Shown here: positions 1 to 6,568 of the stretch, piece after piece
Position numbering within the stretch: position 1 is the stretch's first letter
Layout: each line of letters begins with the position of its first letter
NCBI GenBank assembly: GCA_028694275.1
Contig: JAQUTS010000040.1
Location: 1 to 11,398, forward strand
DNA length: 11,398 nucleotides
From: Candidatus Gastranaerophilales bacterium
GTDB taxonomy: Bacteria > Cyanobacteriota > Vampirovibrionia > Gastranaerophilales > CAJFVJ01
Reading direction: 5' to 3'
Notes under the pieces: generated by a model
The model's input: the letters and a program-made list of their open reading frames with translations, nothing else
The model's database searches: none
What the model was told of the DNA's origin: nothing
Program-made: the position numbers and the translations under genes

Positions 1-694
1 GAGTTTTAATTTTACAAAAGTTCAAGGCTTCTTTTGCAAAACCATACCAGCTTGTCTGTCCGCCGCCGCAAATATGGTATATTCCGTATGGTTTTTGATT
101 TTCTATCAAATCCAAAATTCCTTTTACCAAATCCATTGTCCAAGTGGGGCATCCTATTTGATCATCGACGACTTTTAGCTCAGGCATTTTTTGTGTCAAG
201 GCGATAATTGTTTCGATGAAATTTTTGCCTTTGTGCCCATAGAGCCAACTTGTGCGAACAATGTAGTATTTTTTGCAGTATTTTTCAATAGCTTCTTCGC
301 CCTTGGCTTTGCTTTCACCATAAACTCCAAGAGGGGTTCTTTTATCGGTTGGTTTGTATGGAATTGATGCCTCTCCGTCAAAGACGTAATCTGTTGAGAT
401 GTATACAATCGGAATGGAATATTCTGCGCAGATTTTTGCTAGATTTTCGGTTCCTGTTGCGTTAATTTTGAAGGCTGTTTTGGGGTCTTTTTCTGCTTTA
501 TCTACATTGGTATAAGCCGCACAATGGATAATGAGTTCAGGCTTGTAAAATTTGATTACGTATTCGACTTGGTTAAAGTTCGTAATATCCAGGTCGGTTA
601 TGTCAGTTTCAATGACACTGTTGTGATGTTGTTCCAATAAAGGGCATAAATCTTGCCCCAACATTCCTTTTGCACCCGTTACAAGGATTTTCAT
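1..694 (-). CDS. rfbD: dTDP-4-dehydrorhamnose reductase, RfbD/RmlD (partial, C-terminus off the left edge)
   Basis: NADPH-dependent reductase for the last step of dTDP-L-rhamnose synthesis, reducing dTDP-4-keto-L-rhamnose in the cytoplasm. I translated 231 codons from ATG at 694; there is no stop before the window edge, so about 50-60 residues are missing compared with the usual 280-290. Visible hallmarks are the Rossmann nucleotide loop GAKGMLG (residues 7-13), HCAAYTNVDKAE (57-68), STDYVFDG (100-107), the catalytic YGESK (Tyr125, Lys129), RTSWLYG (147-153) and DQIGCPT (178-184), all in family order. Its ATG shares one base with the rfbB stop (TAATG), so it is translationally coupled as the distal gene of rfbC-rfbB-rfbD. 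Identification is secure; only completeness is unknown. Confidence 0.96.
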   Translation of the reverse strand, partial: MKILVTGAKGMLGQDLCPLLEQHHNSVIETDITDLDITNFNQVEYVIKFYKPELIIHCAAYTNVDKAEKDPKTAFKINATGTENLAKICAEYSIPIVYISTDYVFDGEASIPYKPTDKRTPLGVYGESKAKGEEAIEKYCKKYYIVRTSWLYGHKGKNFIETIIALTQKMPELKVVDDQIGCPTWTMDLVKGILDLIENQKPYGIYHICGGGQTSWYGFAKEALNFCKIKT

Positions 695-1674
695 TAAACC
701 AAACTCACTTTCTTGGTTTCTATATCTTTTATCCATTCTTGATTGTTTAAATACCAATTAATTGTGAGTTTTATACCTTCTTCAAAGGTTAAAGACGGTT
801 CCCATCCCAGTTCTGTTTGGATTTTGTGATTGTCTATTGCGTATCTGCGATCATGCCCAAGACGATCTTCAACATATTGAATCGAATTTTCATCTTTGCC
901 CATAGCTTCAAGTATGATTTTTGTTATTTCCATATTTGTTTTTTCATTGTGTCCGCCTATATTATAGACTTCGCCAACTTTGCCTTTGTGTAAGACTGTA
1001 TCTATTGCTGAGCAATGATCATACACATACAGCCAGTCGCGTACATTTAGTCCGTCACCATACACAGGGACTTTTTCGCCTTTTAAAAGTTGTGAGATGA
1101 AAAACGGAATGAGTTTTTCGGGAAATTGATAAGGTCCGTAGTTATTAGAACAGCGAGTTGTCAAAGTCGGCATTCCGTATGTCTCAAAATATGCTCTGAC
1201 AAGCATATCGGCAGAAGCTTTGCTCGCAGAATAAGGGCTGTTTGGGGCAAGAGGAGTTGTTTCGGTAAAATATCCTGTTTTACCCAAGGAGCCGTATACT
1301 TCATCTGTTGAAACCTGAAGATATCTGTTTGTGCCAAATTCTTTGGCAGCCTGAAGAAGGTTCAAGGTACCTTTTACATTTGTGTCAATAAAAATTTCAG
1401 GGCCTGTTATGCTTCTGTCAACGTGGCTTTCGGCTGCAAAGTTGATTACCGCGTCTACTTGTGAAACAAGGTCTCTTACAAGGTTTTTGTCGCAAATATT
1501 TCCGTGAACAAAAGTATAGTTCGGGTTGTTTTTTACGTCATTAAGATTTGCAATGTTGCCTGCATATGTAAGTGCATCAAGGTTTATGACTTTATAGTCA
1601 GAATAATTATTCAGAATATGCCTTACAAAACAGCTTCCGATGAAGCCTGCGCCGCCTGTTACAAGTAGTTTCAT
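694..1674 (-). CDS. rfbB: dTDP-glucose 4,6-dehydratase, RfbB/RmlB
   Basis: Converts dTDP-D-glucose to dTDP-4-keto-6-deoxy-D-glucose using bound NAD+, the second step of dTDP-rhamnose synthesis. The 326-residue product is close to the family length. It shows the extended-SDR nucleotide loop TGGAGFIG (residues 6-13), NFAAESHVDRS (78-88), the dehydratase signature STDEVYG with Thr123-Asp124-Glu125, the catalytic pair Tyr148/Lys152 in YSASK, CSNNYGPYQFPEK and the substrate-side NVRDWLYV. The ATG at 1674 overlaps the rfbC stop as ATGA (4 nt), and the stop overlaps rfbD by one base, so the three genes form one translationally coupled unit. rfbA, supplying dTDP-glucose, is not seen and may lie beyond the left edge or elsewhere. 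Confidence 0.98.
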   Translation of the reverse strand: MKLLVTGGAGFIGSCFVRHILNNYSDYKVINLDALTYAGNIANLNDVKNNPNYTFVHGNICDKNLVRDLVSQVDAVINFAAESHVDRSITGPEIFIDTNVKGTLNLLQAAKEFGTNRYLQVSTDEVYGSLGKTGYFTETTPLAPNSPYSASKASADMLVRAYFETYGMPTLTTRCSNNYGPYQFPEKLIPFFISQLLKGEKVPVYGDGLNVRDWLYVYDHCSAIDTVLHKGKVGEVYNIGGHNEKTNMEITKIILEAMGKDENSIQYVEDRLGHDRRYAIDNHKIQTELGWEPSLTFEEGIKLTINWYLNNQEWIKDIETKKVSLV

Positions 1675-2228
1675 AGTAAATCCTCATCTTTTAAAGCTGA
1701 TAAAAGTGGTTGTTGGGAATCTTTTTCGCTCACTAATGGTTCAAAATCAAGATTCCAGTTTATGTTTATTTTCGGGTCATTCCATTTGATTCCGCGATCA
1801 AGTTCTTGGCAAAATTCATTTGATGCTTTGTATAAAAGCTCTGCCTCGTCTGATAAAACAACAAAACCATGCGCGAATCCTGATGGAATGTATAGCATTC
1901 TTTTGTTTTCTTCAGATAGCTCATATCCCACCCATTTGCCAAAAGTTTTAGAGTTTTTTCTTATATCTACAGCCACATCAAAGATTCTGCCTTTTGGGCA
2001 CCTTACGATTTTGGCTTGAGTTTTTGGAGCAAGCTGGTAATGAAGCCCTCTGAGTACACCTTTGGTGGATTTTGAGTGGTTGTCTTGATTGAAATCATCA
2101 CAGATGCCGGCATTCTCAAAGTCAGATTTTTTGTAACTTTCCAGGAAAAATCCGCGACTGTCACCAAATACTTTTGGCTCTATCAAAATCACATCTTCTA
2201 TTTCAGTTTTTATAAATTCAAATGGCAT
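1671..2228 (-). CDS. rfbC: dTDP-4-dehydrorhamnose 3,5-epimerase, RfbC/RmlC
   Basis: Cofactor-independent double epimerase of the rhamnose pathway, a cupin-fold dimer acting between RfbB and RfbD. The 185-residue product has the family length. It shows FGDSRGFFLESY (residues 21-32), the RGLHYQ strand with the catalytic His63, KIVRCPKGRIFDVAVDIR (73-90), YIPSGFAHGF (113-122), Tyr133 and the terminal SEKD motif with Asp170; these match the conserved His, Tyr and Asp of characterised RmlC enzymes. Start ATG at 2228 is preceded by AAGAGG at 2239-2234 (5 nt spacing), a good ribosome site. It is the first gene of the overlapping rfbC-rfbB-rfbD unit, 75 nt downstream of amrS on the same strand, so read-through from amrS is possible. 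Confidence 0.97.
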   Translation of the reverse strand: MPFEFIKTEIEDVILIEPKVFGDSRGFFLESYKKSDFENAGICDDFNQDNHSKSTKGVLRGLHYQLAPKTQAKIVRCPKGRIFDVAVDIRKNSKTFGKWVGYELSEENKRMLYIPSGFAHGFVVLSDEAELLYKASNEFCQELDRGIKWNDPKININWNLDFEPLVSEKDSQQPLLSALKDEDLL

Positions 2229-2244
2229 TTTTTCCTCTTGAAAT

Positions 2245-2270
2245 TATTTTAATACAAGAAGATTAAAATA
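2245..2270 (-). repeat. 9-bp A/T inverted repeat upstream of rfbC
   Basis: TATTTTAAT at 2245-2253 and its exact complement ATTAAAATA at 2262-2270 flank an 8-nt loop in the amrS-rfbC gap. The stem contains no G or C, so it would be a weak RNA hairpin; it could be an operator for the rhamnose operon or chance in an AT-rich spacer. I could not find a convincing -35/-10 pair here. Confidence 0.3.
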
Positions 2271-2303
2271 GGAAAAAACACGCTTAGATGTTAAGATTTT
2301 TTA

Positions 2304-3308
2304 TTATTCAAAAATTCCGCCGCAAATAGCTCCACAGAAGCGGCACGAGTTTTTCTCTGTTAGGTTGTATTCTTTTATTTCAAATCCGTGCCTTTTGATT
2401 AGGGGTTTTTTGCACCGATGGCAAAAAGTAGTTGATGTTTTATCGTCGCAAATATTGCCTGTGTATACATACTTGATGCCTGCTTTTTTTGCGATTTGAT
2501 AGGCTTTTAGAAGAGTTTTGGGGTTTGTGGGGTGGACGTTTTTCAATTTCCAGGATGGGAAAAAAGCACTGAAATGAAGAGGTACATCCGTGCCAAGGTT
2601 TTCGACTATCCAGTCACATTGGGCTCTTAAATCTTTGTTTGAATCATTGAAACCTTCTATTAAAAGGGTGGTGAGTTCAAGATGGCATGGTGTTTCATTT
2701 TTTACGTATTTTATTGTTTCCAAGACAGGCTCGATATCTGCCAAGCACATTTTTTTATAAAATTCTTTGGAGAATCCTTTTAGATCGATATTTGCAGCAT
2801 CAATATGATTAAAAAGATCAACTCTCGGTTCAGGGTTGATATAACCTGCTGTTACGGCGATTGTTTTGATTCCGAGTGCGTGGCATTCTATGGCTGTATC
2901 AATTGCATATTCCAAAAAAATTACAGGATCATTGTAGGTGAATGCGACACTTTTGCAGCCGTATTGTTTTGCGCTTAGGGCGATTTCTTTTGGTGAGGCT
3001 TCTTGAATTAAGCCTGTGTGGTCTTTTGTTTTGGTTATGTGCCAATTTTGGCAAAAACAACACCCCATATTGCACCCTAATGTGCCAAAAGACAGAACTT
3101 TTGAACCGGGATAAAAATGATAAAGAGGCTTTTTTTCTACAGGATCAATCGCAAGTCCGGTTGTTTTTCCATAAGCCGTGAGGGTTATTTCACCATCTAT
3201 GTTTTGCCTGACAAAGCAGAAACCTCTTTGGTAATTTGCAAGACGGCAGTTGCGAGGACAAACAAGACATTGCGTTATATTGTCTTTTAGGGTGTTTTGA
3301 TATGGCAT
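2304..3308 (-). CDS. amrS: AmmeMemoRadiSam system radical SAM enzyme (AmrS)
   Basis: Radical S-adenosylmethionine protein of the widespread AmmeMemoRadiSam system, whose reaction is not established. From the ATG at 3308 it is 334 residues. The 4Fe-4S binding motif is GCNMGCCFCQNW, with Cys79, Cys83 and Cys86 in the CxxxCxxC arrangement. An N-terminal cysteine set (Cys14, 17, 21 and 31, in CLVCPRNC and GFCF) and a C-terminal set (FCHRC, then CRFCGAICGG) look like extra metal or cluster sites. IDPVEKKPLYHFYPGS (54-69) is typical of the family. A longer reading frame begins with TTG at 3371, but it would overlap the divergent gene and adds residues not found in relatives, so I reject it. No Shine-Dalgarno precedes 3308; the promoter position suggests a leaderless message. 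The divergent neighbour encodes the partner MEMO/AMMECR1 protein. Confidence 0.92.
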   Translation of the reverse strand: MPYQNTLKDNITQCLVCPRNCRLANYQRGFCFVRQNIDGEITLTAYGKTTGLAIDPVEKKPLYHFYPGSKVLSFGTLGCNMGCCFCQNWHITKTKDHTGLIQEASPKEIALSAKQYGCKSVAFTYNDPVIFLEYAIDTAIECHALGIKTIAVTAGYINPEPRVDLFNHIDAANIDLKGFSKEFYKKMCLADIEPVLETIKYVKNETPCHLELTTLLIEGFNDSNKDLRAQCDWIVENLGTDVPLHFSAFFPSWKLKNVHPTNPKTLLKAYQIAKKAGIKYVYTGNICDDKTSTTFCHRCKKPLIKRHGFEIKEYNLTEKNSCRFCGAICGGIFE

Positions 3309-3323
3309 GACATATATTATAAT
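3295..3323 (+). promoter_or_regulatory. Promoter for the MEMO-AMMECR1 gene
   Basis: On the plus strand TTTTGA (3295-3300), a 17-nt spacer and a perfect TATAAT (3318-3323), giving a leader of about 28 nt before the ATG at 3358. Its -35 lies inside the 5' end of amrS, and its -10 shares the palindrome with the amrS promoter. Confidence 0.5.
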
Positions 3324-3343
3324 AGATTTTGTTTCAATGTGAA
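3316..3343 (-). promoter_or_regulatory. Promoter for amrS
   Basis: On the minus strand TTCACA (3343-3338), a 16-nt spacer and a perfect TATAAT (3321-3316). The predicted start of transcription is at or within a base or two of the amrS ATG at 3308. The -10 lies in a palindrome (TATTATAATA, 3315-3324) shared with the opposite promoter. Confidence 0.55.
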
Positions 3344-3357
3344 TTGGTAAGGATACT

Positions 3358-4716
3358 ATGAAAAGAGTCAAGTCACCATCTGTTGCGGGTAGTTTTTATT
3401 CTTCTGATAAGCATGAACTTGCTGCAGAAATAGCCTCGTTTGTCAGAAAGTCCAACTCTGAGTATGAATGTGATTCAAGAGCTGTTATTGCCCCTCATGC
3501 CGGGTATTTTTATTCGGGTCAATTGGCTTGTGATGTTATTCAATATCTGAATCCGAAAACCAAGACTGTTATTATTATTGCTCCATGCCATAGAGTTTAT
3601 GAAAAAAGTCTTGTTGTATCTTCTTATGATGTTTTTTTTACGCCTTTGGGTGAGGTTTTGACTGATAAAAATGTGACGGAAGCAATCGTTGATAATTTGG
3701 GGGCTAAGGTTTTTGACAAAGCTTTTGATGGGGAGCATGCCATTGAGGTTCAGATTCCTTTCATTCAGACATTTTTACCTGATGCGAAGATTGTTCCTGT
3801 TTTGCTCGGTGATTCTGAGTATAAAGATATTTATTCTTTAATCGAATATTTTTGGGATGATGAAGGGGTTTCTTTTGTTATCTCGAGTGATTTGAGTCAT
3901 TTTTATCATGATACGGAGGCTCAAAAAATTGATAGCTTGACCGCTGAAATGATAGAAACAGGTAATATTGGTGATTTTAATCCCAAACAGGCTTGTGGTG
4001 CTTCGGGTATTATTGGGCTTGTTAATTTTGCTGTTTCAAGAGGGTTTTCTATGATAAGGGTCGATTTGCAAAACTCTTCTGCTGTAAGCGAAGACAAGCT
4101 TAGAGTTGTGGGATACGGTTCTTGGCTTTTGTATGAAGGTACAAAAGAAAAATTCCTCAAAGATAATTTTTCTGATGTGATTTTGGATATTTGCCGCAAA
4201 AGTATTAAAAACGGTCTTAAAAAAAGAAAACCTCTTGAGGTTGAGCCTTGTTCTTTTGCACATGTTTTACAGCAAAAAGGGGCGTGCTTTGTGACTTTGG
4301 AGATTGATGATGTATTAAGAGGCTGTATTGGCTCCATTATAGAGCATCAGCCACTGGTCATCGATTTGTCTCAAAATGCTTTTGGGTCAGCGTTTTCAGA
4401 TAGCAGGTTTTCACCTTTGCAGGATTTTGAGTATGAGCTTTTGTCAGTGTCTGTTTCTTTGTTGTCTGCTCCTTCGCAGATGGTTTTTGAAGATGAGCGT
4501 GATTTGCTTGAGCAAATTGTGCCCAATGAAGACGGGATTATAATAAGAGATGGGTATCATCAGGCTGTATATTTGCCCGTTGTTTGGGAACAATTGCCGG
4601 ATAAAGTCACTTTTTTGAATTCACTTAAGCAAAAAGCCGGCTTGAGGGCGGATCATTTTTCTTCGAATTTTGAGGCATATCGCTTCAGAACGGAGTACAT
4701 AAAAGAAGCTAAGTAG
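3358..4716 (+). CDS. MEMO1-family / AMMECR1 fusion protein (AmmeMemoRadiSam system proteins B and A)
   Basis: A 452-residue cytoplasmic fusion of the two non-SAM members of the AmmeMemoRadiSam system. Residues 1 to about 262 are a MEMO1 domain (fold related to class III extradiol dioxygenases): SVAGSFY (8-14), APHAGYFYSG (45-54), PCHR, GEHAIEVQIPF (125-135), SDLSHF and CGASGI. His47, His78, His181 and Cys213 line up with the metal-site residues of human MEMO1 (His49, His81, His192, Cys244). Residues about 265-450 are an AMMECR1 domain with its signature LRGCIGS (320-326), then FSDSRFSPL (346-354) and VWEQLPDKVTFLNSLKQKAG (409-428). ATG at 3358 follows AAGGA at 3349-3353. Known from family: the three components co-occur across bacteria and archaea. 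The reaction is unknown; a redox or tRNA/protein modification role would be a guess. Confidence 0.93.
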   Translation: MKRVKSPSVAGSFYSSDKHELAAEIASFVRKSNSEYECDSRAVIAPHAGYFYSGQLACDVIQYLNPKTKTVIIIAPCHRVYEKSLVVSSYDVFFTPLGEVLTDKNVTEAIVDNLGAKVFDKAFDGEHAIEVQIPFIQTFLPDAKIVPVLLGDSEYKDIYSLIEYFWDDEGVSFVISSDLSHFYHDTEAQKIDSLTAEMIETGNIGDFNPKQACGASGIIGLVNFAVSRGFSMIRVDLQNSSAVSEDKLRVVGYGSWLLYEGTKEKFLKDNFSDVILDICRKSIKNGLKKRKPLEVEPCSFAHVLQQKGACFVTLEIDDVLRGCIGSIIEHQPLVIDLSQNAFGSAFSDSRFSPLQDFEYELLSVSVSLLSAPSQMVFEDERDLLEQIVPNEDGIIIRDGYHQAVYLPVVWEQLPDKVTFLNSLKQKAGLRADHFSSNFEAYRFRTEYIKEAK

Positions 4717-4740
4717 GTTTTTTGTAAAAAAAATTAATGT

Positions 4741-4772
4741 GTTACGAGAGTCGTGTAAAAGCTCTTCGTAGC
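4741..4772 (+). other. Imperfect hairpin downstream of the MEMO-AMMECR1 gene
   Basis: GTTACGAGAG (4741-4750) can pair with CTCTTCGTAGC (4762-4772) over about 10 bp including one G-U pair and one bulged base, around an 11-nt loop. A T-rich stretch containing six Ts begins about 20 nt further on, too far for a canonical intrinsic terminator. It may be the 3' end or a processing structure of the upstream message. The rest of the 229-nt gap holds only the symporter promoter. Confidence 0.3.
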
Positions 4773-4843
4773 CTGCGTGTCTGCAAATTTCTTTTTTATC
4801 CCTTTTATTTTAATCCTTTTAAGCTATTTAATTAAAGTTTTTG

Positions 4844-4873
4844 TTGATAAAACCCCCAAAACTTTTGTATAAT
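4844..4873 (+). promoter_or_regulatory. Sigma-70-type promoter for the symporter gene
   Basis: TTGATA (4844-4849), an 18-nt spacer and a perfect TATAAT (4868-4873). The implied leader is about 65 nt before the symporter ATG at 4946. Confidence 0.65.
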
Positions 4874-4945
4874 GGAAAAATAGATAGTTAAAAATGATTT
4901 GAAAAATTATCTGTTAAATGAGAAAGATTTCGAAAGGATAGATTG

Positions 4946-6271
4946 ATGAAGTTGCATTCACAAATTTTAGTAGCTTTGGGGCTTGGGGCAAAACGAAATT
5001 GGCATATTTTCTTTGCCATCATCGTCGGTATTTTTACCGGTTTAATGCTTCCTGCTGCACAGCATCCTCTTATACATAGTATTTTTGGCTTTGTAGGCCA
5101 GGTATTTATAAGATTAATTCAAATGATAGTCATACCGCTTGTGTTTAGTGCCATTGTAGTTGGTATTGCAAGCCTTGGCGATAGTAAACAGCTTGGAAAA
5201 ATCGGATTTAAAATGGTGGTTTATTTCACAATGATACTTGTTTTTGCCGTTTCTATAGGGGCTGTTTTGGGTACTACATTCTCGCCCGGGGACAATATTA
5301 AAAACTACATAGACAAAACTCAGGCATCAGCAGTGCAAGGCCAAGTGGCTCAAACTGTTGAGGAGCACAAAGAAAATATTTCAGAAATGTATTTGAATAT
5401 GATTCCTAAAAACCCTATGGAATCTTTAGCCAAGGGCGATATGGTGCCTATTATATTGTTTGTTATTATTTTTGGTAGCGCACTTGCTGTTATTGGAGAG
5501 ATTAACAGACCCGTTGTGGCATTTTTTGAGTCGATTTTCGCGGCGACAATGAAAGTTACTGACTGGATTATGGTTTTGGCAATGCCCGGTATTTTTGCTT
5601 TGACAGCATCATCTGTGGCATCTTTCGGGTTGTCTATATTTACAGGATTATCCAAATTTTTGGCATTATTGTTTATAGGATTTGCCCTGCAGCTTTTTGT
5701 TGTTTATCCTTTGTTTACACACGTTTTTGCCAAAATCAATGCGTTTTCTATATACAAAGCAGCCGCTGAAGCAATGATGGTTGCTTTTGGTACGGCAAGC
5801 AGTTCTGCTACTTTGCCTGTAACTATCGCTTGTTGTGAAAGACGAGTCGGGATTTCCAACAAAATATGCAGTTTTGTTCTTCCTTTGGGGGCTACAATGC
5901 ATATGGATGCGACAGCAATGTTTCAGGTGCTTTGCGTGATGTTTTTGGCGCAGGCTTATGGCGTTGTTCTTGATCCGTTTACGATTATTTTCATCTGCGT
6001 TTTTGCAATGTTGGCATCAAGTACTTGTGCAGGCATTCCAGGTGCAGGTTTGATTACAATAGCTCTTGTCCTTAAGATATTGGGCTTGACTCCTGATCAG
6101 CTTGTTGTTGGATTTGCATTCCTGTTCACTGTTGACAGGATTGCAGATATGTTCAGAACGCTTGTAAATGTAACTTCAGATGCGGTTGTGGCAGCTGTTA
6201 TAGCGGCTAATGAAAATGAGCTTGATTATGAAATTCTCGAAAATCAAGATGTTTGGAAAGAAGTAGTCTAA
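4946..6271 (+). CDS. Dicarboxylate/amino acid:cation symporter (DAACS, GltP/GltT/DctA family)
   Basis: Inner-membrane secondary transporter, 441 residues, taking up an acidic substrate (glutamate, aspartate or a C4-dicarboxylate) with Na+ or H+. ATG at 4946 is preceded by AAAGGA (4933-4938) at 7 nt; a TTG one codon earlier is less likely. Family features in order are the N-terminal helix HIFFAIIVGIFTGL, IRLIQMIVIPLVFSAIVVGI (55-74), the serine-rich hairpin GTASSSATLP (282-291), the position of NMDGT, here HMDAT (319-323), AGIPGAG (362-368) and the last core helix VDRIADMFRTLVNVTSDA (396-413). Asp397, Asp401, Arg404, Thr405 and Asn408 correspond to GltPh Asp390, Asp394, Arg397, Thr398 and Asn401; the arginine argues for an acidic side chain on the substrate. 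The change from NMDGT to HMDAT at a cation-binding loop is unusual. Single-gene unit with its own promoter and terminator. Confidence 0.93.
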   Translation: MKLHSQILVALGLGAKRNWHIFFAIIVGIFTGLMLPAAQHPLIHSIFGFVGQVFIRLIQMIVIPLVFSAIVVGIASLGDSKQLGKIGFKMVVYFTMILVFAVSIGAVLGTTFSPGDNIKNYIDKTQASAVQGQVAQTVEEHKENISEMYLNMIPKNPMESLAKGDMVPIILFVIIFGSALAVIGEINRPVVAFFESIFAATMKVTDWIMVLAMPGIFALTASSVASFGLSIFTGLSKFLALLFIGFALQLFVVYPLFTHVFAKINAFSIYKAAAEAMMVAFGTASSSATLPVTIACCERRVGISNKICSFVLPLGATMHMDATAMFQVLCVMFLAQAYGVVLDPFTIIFICVFAMLASSTCAGIPGAGLITIALVLKILGLTPDQLVVGFAFLFTVDRIADMFRTLVNVTSDAVVAAVIAANENELDYEILENQDVWKEVV

Positions 6272-6291
6272 ACTTTAAACAAATCCTTTCG

Positions 6292-6322
6292 AAAAAGAGC
6301 TCCAATTTGGGGCTCTTTTTTT
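6292..6322 (+). terminator. Intrinsic terminator of the symporter gene
   Basis: AAAAAGAGCTCC (6292-6303) pairs with GGGGCTCTTTTT (6309-6320) around the loop AATTT, with one G-U pair, followed by further Ts. It starts 20 nt after the symporter stop codon. Confidence 0.9.
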
Positions 6323-6348
6323 GTATTTTTTTGTGTGCTTGAAACCAT

Positions 6349-6360
6349 GAGTATATACTC
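6349..6360. promoter_or_regulatory. Palindromic operator-like site, distal copy
   Basis: GAGTATATACTC is a perfect 12-bp palindrome in the 246-nt spacer between the symporter terminator and the SprA-like gene. A near-identical copy lies at 6495-6506. No other GTATATAC was noticed in the window. It contains TATACT on both strands, so it could also act as a -10 hexamer. Confidence 0.45.
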
Positions 6361-6494
6361 GTTTTCGCTTTTTTTATTTTTTAAACATTTTTGCAGGCCT
6401 ATTGTTAACTTTTGTAAATCCCGATAAAGCTTCTGATACAGGTGTTTTTGGGCTTGGTTTAAATTCGACGGAATGAAAAAGGCAATAATTTTAC

Positions 6495-6506
6495 GAGTAT
6501 ATACTT
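6495..6506. promoter_or_regulatory. Palindromic operator-like site, proximal copy
   Basis: GAGTATATACTT differs from the distal copy only in the last base, and the flanks also match when the distal copy is read on the other strand (shared ACGAGTATATACT). It ends 62 nt before the start codon of the SprA-like gene, where a promoter would be expected. No good -35 hexamer lies upstream of its TATACT, so activation or another sigma factor is possible. The rest of this spacer is AT-rich with nothing else recognised. Confidence 0.45.
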
Positions 6507-6568
6507 TATATATATGTAGAGAATATGAACCGCATTAACTAGAGTAGAAATTAAGTGAGGATTCAATT

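Noticed and set aside
196..408. 70-codon reading frame inside rfbD
   Set aside because: It lies in another frame of a secure rfbD coding sequence and has no ribosome site.
3309..3371. TTG-initiated N-terminal extension of AmrS
   Set aside because: It overlaps the divergent gene's start, crosses both promoters and adds residues that relatives lack.
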